Below are positions 7,044 to 15,190 of a DNA stretch of 64,000 bases, in pieces (positions within the stretch are counted from its first letter, which is position 1; the number at the start of each line of letters is the position of its first letter). This DNA comes from Paenibacillus mesophilus. Its GTDB lineage: Bacteria; Bacillota; Bacilli; Paenibacillales; NBRC-103111. Both the position numbers and the translations under genes were made by a program. The stretch spans positions 463,755-527,754 of the forward strand of contig NZ_VCRA01000004.1 of assembly GCF_005938385.1 (NCBI RefSeq). Direction: 5' to 3'. The notes below the pieces were generated by a model. That model ran no database searches. It was not told the origin of the DNA and saw nothing but the letters and a program-made list of their open reading frames with translations.

Positions 7044-8884
7044 TCCTCCAATTGTTCAAGAAATAGTATTGTGGAATTTATGTACGGTATAGCCGACCTC
7101 TCTGCGTCTCGGGCTTGCTTCAGTAAGCGCACTACGGCTATTCCGCCCGCCTGCGCCGGGGGAGCTTGCGTATCTTCGGGGAACAGAGGAGCCAGTCGTG
7201 CCACCTTCGATAACGCGTCAGCCGCCTGGGCATATGCATCGGCGACCTGAAGAAGCAGTTCCCTCAGCGTTTCTGCACCTTGTTCCATGGAGTCCGTTTG
7301 CTCTGCCATCGACCGCAAGTACCCGGAAGCATGGCGTCTCGCATCGGCATACACATGCGCGAGATACTTATGGCCGTACTTGGACGAAGAGGATTCGTCC
7401 TGCTCCACATGCGAGATCCACGTATCGTAGGCATCCAGACCCGACGCGTAAGAAAGAAATCCGGAGGCGAACACGAATCCGTCGCCTTTTCTTCCCATCT
7501 GCTCGGCTTGCCGCAATATGGCCGCCCAATGTTTCCGCTGCTGTTGGGATAGGGTCTGGATGGCAAGGGTCGGCACTTTCTTTACGGCAGTACCTGTCTG
7601 TTTCGGCTCGATGCCGCATAAGAAGCGAAGCGGTATTTGCGCCAGTTCGGAATACGTGAGCGTTTTGGTGTACGGGGCCGTGTTGTCAGTCATGTACACT
7701 TCTCCTCGCTTGTCATCGTAACCGTAAATGAGGTTCCACTCGTGAACAAAGGGCCGCTTAACATACGTATCGAAAACCATGACAGGGCTGCCGGCATCGA
7801 TGAATCGACGGACGAACCCGGTGATGACTCCCGGTTCCTCGCGTACGATCGGAAACGTTTCGACAACCGCCCCCAGCGGTACGTGCAGCACCGGAAGCTG
7901 ACCGTACAGAAATTGGGGGGATAACCCGTACCTTTCCAAAGCGCTTTTGATCGTGGACGTCCAATCGAACACAAAGGCTCCGTCCGCATAGGTAGTGCGG
8001 TGCGAAATCTTCGTGCGAAACGCGAATCCCGTCTCGGCCATAAGTTTGCAAATGCTGCAGTCGCCTCCGGCCGCCCGTATCATTTTGGCAAGGCGATCCA
8101 GAAGCGAATAAGCGGCATCGACCTGCTGAATCCCGTCTATTTTCAGCAGCTTCATGATGCCCTCTTTGCCGGGCTGCCTTCGCCGGTTCCCGATTTGCCA
8201 TACGCCTTTGGCGTGCTCTTCGCGAACTTTTTGCTTGGACCGCTGTATCGAAGAGTATACGGCTCTCGTTGTCGTCTGAAACAGAAGCGATATTTCCTCC
8301 GGCGCCCACTGCTTGAAAAAGTAAGATTCGAACATCGCCCTCTCCTTGCGGTTTAAACAATAAAGGAGGGAAGTGATCAGATCCATCGTTTCTTGGCGGA
8401 TCAAACGTTCCGCGGGATCACTGATAGGATTCGAGCTATTCCTGCGCGTCATATAGTGCAGAATGCTCTCCAAATCACCCCAATCGACATGACCGTCGGC
8501 CCTATCCGCCTCCGGTAGACGGACAAGGCTGGAGAATGGCAGCTCATGCCGAAACGGGCCGCCCCGGCGGATCCGCATAAGCGACTGGTTGCGGACGATG
8601 CGTTTCAGCCATCCCAGAAACCGCTTTGAATCGACGAGGCTCCCGATATGCAGAAACGCTTTCATAAAGGCCTCCTGAACGATATCTTCAGCCAAATGTC
8701 CGTCCTCGGTCATAGTCTTCGCCCACCTGTAAGCGTGTGAGCGATGCCGTCGCATCAGTTCGCCGAAAGCCTCCGTATCCCCGAGCTTCGCTTGCTCGGC
8801 CAGCCACTCGCTTTCCCGTTGTTCCGGATCGTCAGGCGGAATCTCCCGTTTTACGGGTGCTGCCTCGGTATGTTCCGTCTGCAT
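7031..8884 (-). CDS. ECF-type sigma factor fused to a large C-terminal domain (possible BtrH/C39-like)
   Basis: 617 residues from ATG at 8884, chosen for the AGGAAGG box upstream; an in-frame TTG lies 13 codons earlier. Residues about 30-110 are sigma-70 region 2 (AFGELMRRHRSHAYRWA, DIVQEAFMKAFLHI) and about 165-225 are region 4 (LNRKERAMFESYFFKQWAPE). Ordinary ECF factors end there, at about 180-220 residues. Here about 390 residues follow with no frame break, including GGDCSICKLMAETGF and VHEWNLIYGYDD, which recall BtrH or C39-peptidase-like papain folds. An internal ATG at the junction (GIMKLLKIDG) has only a weak ribosome binding site, so a fusion is favoured over two genes. Its 3' end overlaps the binding-protein-like gene. 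Confidence 0.75.
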   Translation of the reverse strand: MQTEHTEAAPVKREIPPDDPEQRESEWLAEQAKLGDTEAFGELMRRHRSHAYRWAKTMTEDGHLAEDIVQEAFMKAFLHIGSLVDSKRFLGWLKRIVRNQSLMRIRRGGPFRHELPFSSLVRLPEADRADGHVDWGDLESILHYMTRRNSSNPISDPAERLIRQETMDLITSLLYCLNRKERAMFESYFFKQWAPEEISLLFQTTTRAVYSSIQRSKQKVREEHAKGVWQIGNRRRQPGKEGIMKLLKIDGIQQVDAAYSLLDRLAKMIRAAGGDCSICKLMAETGFAFRTKISHRTTYADGAFVFDWTSTIKSALERYGLSPQFLYGQLPVLHVPLGAVVETFPIVREEPGVITGFVRRFIDAGSPVMVFDTYVKRPFVHEWNLIYGYDDKRGEVYMTDNTAPYTKTLTYSELAQIPLRFLCGIEPKQTGTAVKKVPTLAIQTLSQQQRKHWAAILRQAEQMGRKGDGFVFASGFLSYASGLDAYDTWISHVEQDESSSSKYGHKYLAHVYADARRHASGYLRSMAEQTDSMEQGAETLRELLLQVADAYAQAADALSKVARLAPLFPEDTQAPPAQAGGIAVVRLLKQARDAERSAIPYINSTILFLEQLEECQS

Positions 8885-9046
8885 GCTCTCCGCTTCCTTC
8901 CTCTGGTTCTCGGCCCCATCCAATAAGATGCCGGCAGCAGAAAAATTGAAGCAAAATAATTAAAAAAAACTTATAGTGTCTTCACACTTAACTCCCGTCT
9001 TGATACCTAGAGAATGTGCAAACAAGATTGAGCGATATACGTGTAA

Positions 9047-9073
9047 CAAAAAAACCATTCCAAAACTGGAATG
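9047..9073 (-). terminator. rho-independent terminator of the flavoprotein pair
   Basis: Read leftward, CATTCCA and TGGAATG form a 7-bp stem with a 4-base loop, then a run of T residues. It lies 80 bp after the stop of the second flavoprotein gene. Confidence 0.75.
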
Positions 9074-9153
9074 ATTAATAATTTAGCTTAGCAAAACCAC
9101 AATTCGCCGCCGTCTATTCCCGGCGTGCCGGGAGTGGACAACCATCAATTTCC

Positions 9154-10470
9154 TTACGTGGTGCCGGCAAGGTGATCAGCAAGCGCCATCGCGGCGGAAT
9201 AGCCGGAGCTCCAGGCCCATTGCAGGTTATAGCCGCCGCAATCCCCATCCACATCCATCACCTCGCCGGCCAAATAGAGCCCAGGTACTAGCTTCGATTC
9301 CAGCGTTCCTTCTTTTAGCTCCTTCGTATCGATGCCGCCGGCCGTCGTTTGTGCATTCGTGAAGCCATTGGTATCGGTCACGATAAATTCCCAACGCTTC
9401 ATGAGTCGATACAAGATTTTCTTGGTTTTCCACGATAGATCCTGACATAGCAGGTTCGGCTCTTGATCGATTCCCGCTTCTTTCAGCAGGACCGGGATCA
9501 GCTTCTTGTTTAAGATACCGATCAAGGAGGCCGCAACCGTCCGGTGTCCGAACGTCCCCCAGTGCGTATCCAGAAAATCGACGACTTCTACCTCCGTGCG
9601 GTCCGGCATCATATCAAGCGATAAGGTCACCGTTTCTCCTCTTGCGAGTTGATACGCAGCCTTCCGGCTTAACTGGAGAATCGGCGGGCCGGAGGCGCCG
9701 TAGTCCGTAAACAAAATTTCCCCGTATTCGCTGCGGATGACTTCGCCGTTTACGATGATATGGCCCAGTCCCTCGAATTTGACGCCGGACAGCTCCTTCA
9801 GATACGGATATTCCAGCTTCAATTGCACGATCCCGGGCACAGGATCGATCAGGGTGTGTCCCAGTCGCTGGGCAAGCGTGTAACCGGAGCCATCCGTTCC
9901 TGTTTTTGGAGCGGTAAGACCGCCGGTACAGAGGAAGATGTAATCGCTGGTATATACGACCTGTCCCTCTGTCTCCGTCTGGCACAGAATCGTGAATCGC
10001 GGATGTTCCCTCGACACGGTAACGTCCAATACTTTGGTCTTGAAGTATATCGGAACATTCCGATCCTCCAGCGCAATTCGGAAAATATCCAACACCGATG
10101 CAGCTTGCAGCGACATCGGATACATCCGGCCATTCTCCACGGCGATCAGCGGAAGGCCGAGCGTATTGAAGAAATCGACGGTTTGCCGGACGCCGAATTG
10201 CTGCAGCACAGGCAGCGGAAATTCCGTTTGATTGCTGTGATATTTTCGCGATAAAGCGACCGCTTCGTCCGTACCCGTCGCAGTGGATTCGTTCGTAATG
10301 TTGCAACGTCCATTGCCGGTCGTTAGTACCTTCTTTCCGACCCGGTCGTTGCTTTCAATGATCGCGGTATCGATCCCTAGGTCTCGTGCAGTAACGGCGG
10401 CCATAAGACCTGAAGCGCCTGCACCAATAATGAACAGCTTGTGGTGCTTAGAAGTCTGAGACTCATACAT
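9154..10470 (-). CDS. HI0933-family NAD(P)/FAD-dependent oxidoreductase, copy 2
   Basis: 438 residues from ATG at 10470 (AAAGGA at 9 bases). The Rossmann FAD motif is FIIGAGASGLMAAVTARDLG near residue 12. It is followed by the family block GKKVLTTGNGRCNITN and, near the C-terminus, GLYLAGEVMDVDGDCGGYNLQ. These are hallmarks of the HI0933/YtfP/BaiN family, whose physiological reactions are mostly unknown. The gene lies 26 bp behind a close paralogue with the same domain order and the same start context (MYESQTSKHHK against MYDYQASMHHK), so it arose by tandem duplication. The pair shares one terminator. Confidence 0.85.
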   Translation of the reverse strand: MYESQTSKHHKLFIIGAGASGLMAAVTARDLGIDTAIIESNDRVGKKVLTTGNGRCNITNESTATGTDEAVALSRKYHSNQTEFPLPVLQQFGVRQTVDFFNTLGLPLIAVENGRMYPMSLQAASVLDIFRIALEDRNVPIYFKTKVLDVTVSREHPRFTILCQTETEGQVVYTSDYIFLCTGGLTAPKTGTDGSGYTLAQRLGHTLIDPVPGIVQLKLEYPYLKELSGVKFEGLGHIIVNGEVIRSEYGEILFTDYGASGPPILQLSRKAAYQLARGETVTLSLDMMPDRTEVEVVDFLDTHWGTFGHRTVAASLIGILNKKLIPVLLKEAGIDQEPNLLCQDLSWKTKKILYRLMKRWEFIVTDTNGFTNAQTTAGGIDTKELKEGTLESKLVPGLYLAGEVMDVDGDCGGYNLQWAWSSGYSAAMALADHLAGTT

Positions 10471-10496
10471 ATTTGGCATTCCTTTTTCCAATGGTT

Positions 10497-11807
10497 TCAT
10501 TTGAAAATGTGTTTACCGAGCGCCATCGCGGCCGAATAGCCGGAGCTCCAGGCCCATTGCAGGTTATAGCCGCCGAAGTCGCCGTCGACATCCATCACCT
10601 CGCCGGCCAAATAGAGCCCAGGCACGAGCTTGGATTCCAACGTATTCGCGACGAGTTCTTTCGTAGCGATGCCGCCGGCCGTCGCTTGCGCGTTCTCGAA
10701 GCTATGGGTATCGGTCACTTTAAAGTCCCAACGCTTCAATATCTTATAAAAGATCCCTTTTGTTTTCCACGAGAGATCCTGGCAAAGCAGGTTCGGCTCA
10801 TGACCGATTCCCGCTTCCTTCAGCAGGACGGGGATCAGCTTCTTGTGTAAAAACCCGATGAAGGATTCCGCGACCGTCCGGTGTGCGAACGTTCCCCAGT
10901 TCATCTCCAGAAATTCGATAACCTCCTCCTCCGTACGGCCCGGCATCAAATCGACGGATACGGTCACGGAATCCCCTCTCGCGAGATGAACGGCAGCCTT
11001 TCGGCCGAGCTGGAGAATCGGCGGGCCGGAGAGGCCGTATTCGGCGAAATGAATTTCGCCGGTTTCGCTGCGGACGACTTCGCCGTTCACGAGGATGTGG
11101 GCTCGTCCCTGAAGTTTGATGCCGGACAGCGCCTTCAGATGCGGATATTGCACCTTCAATTGCACGATGGCCGGCACCGGCTCGATCAAGGTGTGCCCCA
11201 TGCGCTGGGCCAGCGCATACCCGGACCCATCCGTTCCCGCATTCGGGCCGGTAAGACCGCCCGTACATAGAAACAGGTATTCGCTGGTATAGACAACCTG
11301 CTCCTCTGTCTCGGTTCGGCATGTAATCTTGAATCGCGGAGGATCCTTCGATACGGTAACATCCAGCACTTTGTTGTTGAGGTATACCGGAACGTTCCGA
11401 TCCTCTAGCGCGAGCTCGAAAATATCCAACACGGATGCAGCCTGCAGCGACATTGGATACATGAAGCCCTCTTTCAATCTTGTAAGTGGAAGGCCGAGCA
11501 CATTGAAGAAATCAATGGTCTGACGGATGCCGAATTGCTGCAGCACAGGCAGGGGAAATTCAGCCTGACTGCTGTGATACTTGCGCGATAAAGCCACCGC
11601 TTCGTCCGTACCCGTCGCAGTGGATTCGTTCGTAATATTGCAGCGGCCGTCGCCTGTCATTGAGATCTTCTTTCCAATCCGGTCGTTACTCTCCAGTATG
11701 GCGGTATCGATACCCAGGTCCCGCGCAGTAACGGCAGCCATGAGTCCTGATGCGCCTGCGCCGATAATAATCAGCTTGTGGTGCATGGAAGCCTGATAAT
11801 CGTACAT
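10497..11807 (-). CDS. HI0933-family NAD(P)/FAD-dependent oxidoreductase, copy 1
   Basis: 436 residues from ATG at 11807, chosen because it aligns with the start of the paralogue; an in-frame GTG five codons earlier has poor spacing. The FAD motif LIIIGAGASGLMAAVTARDL, the GDGRCNITN block and the C-terminal GEVMDVDGDFGGYNLQ are intact. Identity to copy 2 looks high along the whole length (roughly three residues in four by eye). Differences are spread out, so the duplication is not very recent. No upstream regulator is apparent. Confidence 0.85.
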   Translation of the reverse strand: MYDYQASMHHKLIIIGAGASGLMAAVTARDLGIDTAILESNDRIGKKISMTGDGRCNITNESTATGTDEAVALSRKYHSSQAEFPLPVLQQFGIRQTIDFFNVLGLPLTRLKEGFMYPMSLQAASVLDIFELALEDRNVPVYLNNKVLDVTVSKDPPRFKITCRTETEEQVVYTSEYLFLCTGGLTGPNAGTDGSGYALAQRMGHTLIEPVPAIVQLKVQYPHLKALSGIKLQGRAHILVNGEVVRSETGEIHFAEYGLSGPPILQLGRKAAVHLARGDSVTVSVDLMPGRTEEEVIEFLEMNWGTFAHRTVAESFIGFLHKKLIPVLLKEAGIGHEPNLLCQDLSWKTKGIFYKILKRWDFKVTDTHSFENAQATAGGIATKELVANTLESKLVPGLYLAGEVMDVDGDFGGYNLQWAWSSGYSAAMALGKHIFK

Positions 11808-12000
11808 GGTTGGTCGATGCACCCTTTGTCCAATGGATTTATATAGGAAGTGTGAAGTGTGATTAATACTTGAAAAGCACCGACGCGCTTTATGACATTA
11901 TTGCACAAGTGTAACCATCGCTTGCAATCGAGCCAAATGTAGCAAAAAACCAAAGCGCGTTCCATAAGCTACTGGATCTGTCCGGTTGCCTGCCGAAGCA

Positions 12001-12152
12001 TATTCGACGAGGACACAACCTTAGCGGTAGATTGCATATTTTGGGTTACTTCAATCTGAATTTTCAAAACGAAAAGAGCCTGCCACCGAACTCCAGTGGC
12101 AAAGCTTCTTTCCGTTTTTGTGGATTTGGCATATGGAGTCGAGGGGAGTATC
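12001..12152. repeat. diverged copy of the ssrA 3' flank, most distal; in a 549-bp gene-free gap (11823-12371)
   Basis: Contains TATTCGACGAGG and AGCGGTAGATT, matching the repeat core near tmRNA, then a degenerate hairpin region and TATGGAGTCGAGGGGAGTAT, which resembles the tmRNA 3' end read from the other strand. The rest of the gap from 11823 to 12371 holds no credible gene. Confidence 0.55.
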
Positions 12153-12371
12153 GTAATCTTCTGGAACCATATGCTCGATGTTATGGCAGACCTTGCTACC
12201 CGATGTTTCAGCCATGGAAGCTCACCCCATATACGATGAGCCGGTTTCTATCAGGTTCTTTTGCGTGGACGACCTTCGGGAAAAAGCGCGTAGACCGTCT
12301 TCAACAAGATGAAGTCACTCGCCTTCAGGATGGGGAATGGATAATTTCCCTTTTTACGAGACTTGAGAACG

Positions 12372-13346
12372 TTATAACAACTCTCTTCTTAGTTGTTCGG
12401 CCGATTTGGGAGACAAGTACCCAAAAGGAATGTCGAATACCGTTTTCGCCCCTACAAAGCCTTCCTTCGCAAATCTGCTGATTGCTCTAGCATAAGCGAC
12501 CAGTACACTGCCGGTAAATTCAGGGTTGCTGGCCAGATTAAGTCCAAATTCTATAATTTGCTTGCTATCGGCTCCTGTTATCCCGCTTCTAAGAACAAGT
12601 CCTCCGTGAGGCATTAAAGAATGTTTCTCCCGCAATTCTTCGGCACTAATAAAATGGACTTGAGTTTCGTAATCGGCAAAATAGTCCGGCATCGTTGTAA
12701 TCTCTTTTTCGATGCGAGACAGATCTTCACCAGGCTCCGCTACAACGAAGCATTCTCTCAGGTGCTTATCTCTTGCGGACAATACCGGATTCTCTCCCTT
12801 TCTTACCAGGTTAACCGCTTCCTCATTAGGAACCGTATACTGCACCGCGTTGTTTACGCCTTGAATTCGACGAATCGCATCCGAATGCCCTTGACTCACC
12901 CCTTTGCCCCAGAACGTATATTCCTTTCCTTCAGGTAATACGGCTTCAGCCAGCAAACGGTTTAGCGAAAACAGTCCCGGGTCCCATCCCGTTGAAATTA
13001 CACTGGCATGTCCGCTTTTCTTTGCCGAAGCATCTACCGAATCAAAATATTCATTGATTTTAGCGTGCCTGTCAAAGCTGTCCACGGTATGGAACATGGA
13101 GGCGATAGACGGGCCTTGCTCCGGTAAATCCGTTGCCGAACCGCCGCATAATATCATTACATCGATTTTCCCTATATAATTATCGATTTCAGACATATGT
13201 ACCATTTTTGCAGTTGAAGGCATGCTTTCGGGTTGACGTCTAGTAAAAATCGCTGCAAGCTCCATATCCGGATTTTGCCGAATGGCCGATTCAACGCCAC
13301 GGCCCAAATTTCCGTAACCCACTATGCCTACTTTAATCTTGTCCAA
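12372..13346 (-). CDS. ddh: meso-diaminopimelate D-dehydrogenase
   Basis: 324 residues from TTG at 13346, preferred over longer frames because GGGGG lies 8 bases upstream and the family starts right before the Rossmann motif (here KIKVGIVGYGNLGRGVE). Family blocks include NPDMELAAIFTRRQPES, STGWDPGLFSLNRLL and GKGVSQGHSDAIRRI. The enzyme makes meso-DAP from tetrahydrodipicolinate, ammonia and NADPH in one step, supplying lysine and peptidoglycan. It stands alone at the edge of the ssrA island. In Firmicutes its distribution is patchy, so it may have arrived with the island, though its coding looks normal. Confidence 0.9.
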   Translation of the reverse strand: MDKIKVGIVGYGNLGRGVESAIRQNPDMELAAIFTRRQPESMPSTAKMVHMSEIDNYIGKIDVMILCGGSATDLPEQGPSIASMFHTVDSFDRHAKINEYFDSVDASAKKSGHASVISTGWDPGLFSLNRLLAEAVLPEGKEYTFWGKGVSQGHSDAIRRIQGVNNAVQYTVPNEEAVNLVRKGENPVLSARDKHLRECFVVAEPGEDLSRIEKEITTMPDYFADYETQVHFISAEELREKHSLMPHGGLVLRSGITGADSKQIIEFGLNLASNPEFTGSVLVAYARAISRFAKEGFVGAKTVFDIPFGYLSPKSAEQLRRELL

Positions 13347-13527
13347 GTTAATTACCCCCATCATAATTGAATATGTTTCCAGTAACCTCTCTTCGGCCGC
13401 CACTGGTTATACAAAGAAACCGCCTAAAGCGCATAGGAATAACGCCAGCTATGAGCCAAGCTGGACAAAATATCGTGCCTGCAGGCACGCTGCAAGCACA
13501 ATATTCTCCTTACACGAATGGGTGAAG

Positions 13528-14076
13528 TTAAGGTTTAACGACCGAGAGAAGAAACTCATTATCCTCTGAAATGACCGTAACCTCTGACGTAAACTTCGCA
13601 TCTTTTACATACAACGCTTCTCCGACATCCATACCGCCGATGTCAAATTCAACCTCAGTCGGCAAATATCTCGGTAATGCCTCCACCTCGATAAATGCAC
13701 GCTGGATTTGCACAACCCCGCCTTGTTTCGTGCCGATCGGTGTGCCATAGAACTTGACCGGAATTTTTGTACGCACAATTTCGTTCGTCTGCACCTGCTG
13801 AAAATCGACATGCAGCAAATCACGTGTAACCGAGTCACGCTGGATATCCTCCAGCAGTACGGTGAGTGGATCTTTCCCTTCAAATTGCAGCTCGATAAAA
13901 CCGGCTGCGCCTTGCTTCAACCATCTTTGAAACTGTGCCGTTGAAATATGAATCATCTCATTCTCCGCATGTTTACCGAAGACAATGCCAGGCAGACGTC
14001 CGGATTTGCGCAAATCCCGAAGTCCGGATGAATGTAATCGCATGCGGGGCTCCGCTTGAAAATAAGTAGTGGTCAT
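13528..14076 (-). CDS. rplY: ribosomal protein L25/Ctc family, long (TL5-type) form, stand-alone copy
   Basis: 182 residues from ATG at 14076, chosen because GAGGAG sits 10 bases upstream of it and none precedes the ATG six codons earlier. The N-terminal L25 domain binds 5S rRNA (SGLRDLRKSGRLPGIVFGK, LLEDIQRDSVTRDLLHVDF). The C-terminal TL5 domain contains ALPRYLPTEVEFDIGGM. In Bacillus and relatives ctc normally sits between prs and pth. Here neither neighbour is present, and a prs lies 31 kb away without ctc, so this is probably a second, moved copy. It may be a stress or zinc-independent paralogue, but nothing in the sequence proves that. Confidence 0.85.
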   Translation of the reverse strand: MTTTYFQAEPRMRLHSSGLRDLRKSGRLPGIVFGKHAENEMIHISTAQFQRWLKQGAAGFIELQFEGKDPLTVLLEDIQRDSVTRDLLHVDFQQVQTNEIVRTKIPVKFYGTPIGTKQGGVVQIQRAFIEVEALPRYLPTEVEFDIGGMDVGEALYVKDAKFTSEVTVISEDNEFLLSVVKP

Positions 14077-14224
14077 GCTATGCTCGCTCCTCATTGTACG
14101 ATTTTTGAGTACTTTTCATAGACAAACAATCTACCCCTGACGGGGCTACGAAGAGAAACATAGCATCACCACCTCCACATCCAATCGGATACATTTAATG
14201 TAAAATCCCCGTAAGTATGCACGA

Positions 14225-14254
14225 AGGCACTCCACTCCGAAGAGTAGAATGCCT
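14225..14254. other. strong hairpin upstream of the L25 gene
   Basis: AGGCACTCCACTC and GAGTAGAATGCCT pair with two mismatches around CGAA. On the leftward strand it would lie about 150 bases into the leader of the L25/Ctc gene. There is no T run, so it is not an obvious terminator. Confidence 0.35.
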
Positions 14255-14365
14255 ATGGGATGCTTCTACCATATCATAGAATGACCATCTTGTCGATTAG
14301 ATCAAGGCGCTGTACGGAAGCGGTTTACAGGAATGACGGCACTAAACTGTTCAAGTTTGTTCCCT

Positions 14366-14530
14366 TTGCAGATCGCAGCGGTTGATTTCGATTGCGCGCT
14401 CCCTCCGCTTCGCTCCAGTCCGCGCGATCGACCCCAATGTCCTTCGAACAGGGCCTCTCTCCCCTTCTCCCAGTACCAGACAAAAAAGCACTCTAAGGGT
14501 GCTCTTGTTTGGTATGGAGGCGAACCGTGC
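14366..14530. repeat. diverged copy of the ssrA 3' flank
   Basis: Shares the core GCAGATCGCAGCGGTTGATT, then the GCTCCAGTCCGCGCGATCGA segment, with the units next to tmRNA. It ends in a hairpin around AGCACTCTAAGGGTGCT flanked by longer arms and TATGGAGGCGAA, which copies the start of the tmRNA 3' end (TATGGAGGCGAGGGG). It is separated from the true ssrA by about 2.7 kb. Confidence 0.7.
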
Positions 14531-14641
14531 CTGTGTAAGACCACAATTCGCCGCTACTTGATGATTCGGTTGTTTGGGGAAGTGGCTTGAATAAACCTGA
14601 GTCGTTTTCTGTAATAGTCAGTCTTTCTTAATTTTCTTGGA

Positions 14642-14939
14642 ACATCACCATCCCAATCGACCAGCCAAAGAGTCAAGGTATCGATGGATGGTAAGGGCCG
14701 AGCGGCGGATCACAGTCGCATAGAACTCTATTTCCGCTCGCTCAAATATGAGTGCATCTATTTGAATGAATTCGAAGACCCTCGCACGTTACGCAAAGGG
14801 TTAGCTCGTTATGTCCAATTTTTATAACCAGGAACGCCCGCACCAATCTCTTAATGAAGCGAAGCCCGACCAATTTTACGCCCACACTGTTGAAAAAATC
14901 GCATCCAAAAACACTAGGCCCACGAGAAGGAGGACATAA
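14642..14939 (+). pseudogene. IS3-family transposase (OrfB) C-terminal remnant, frameshifted
   Basis: One frame reads VKVSMDGKGRAADHSRIE then LYFRSLKYECIYLNEFEDPR up to a stop. A second frame continues FYNQERPHQSLNEAKPDQFY and stops at 14937-14939. Together they match the end of IS3-type integrase cores (SMDGKGRA, SLKYE, FYN-RPHQSL). The N-terminal catalytic region is missing and a one-base frameshift separates the pieces, so the gene is dead. No inverted terminal repeats could be found. Confidence 0.75.
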
Positions 14940-14969
14940 CTTATTCCTCAAAAATCGTGTCTTAGGGGG

Positions 14970-15036
14970 AGCATTACACTAGAGGTGAACCCCTATCTTT
15001 GCACATAGGCAATGCGAGTTAGAAGCACGAGAGCAG
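14970..15036 (-). pseudogene. fragment resembling the middle of tmRNA
   Basis: About 65 bases resemble 17414-17483 inside ssrA in the same orientation: shared blocks include ACCCCTAT, GCACAT-GGC-ATGC and TAGAAGC, ending CAGGTT. By eye about 70% of positions match. It follows the dead transposase and a copy of the ssrA 3' flank. It looks like the remains of a second, disrupted tmRNA copy. From 15037 to 15190 I see nothing further. Confidence 0.55.
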
Positions 15037-15190
15037 GTTGCGGTGCTCCATCTGATAGGTTGGTAGAGGTAAAACCATTTCCTATGTAAAAACTCCATTC
15101 TACTTAGCATGATAATGAGAATTGATTAATTCGAACATAGCTCTTCCTATCCAACTTAATATTAATTCAATGCTATAATAGTAGTACACT

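Noticed and set aside
14225..14254. Hairpin as a rho-independent terminator
   Set aside because: No T run follows on either strand.
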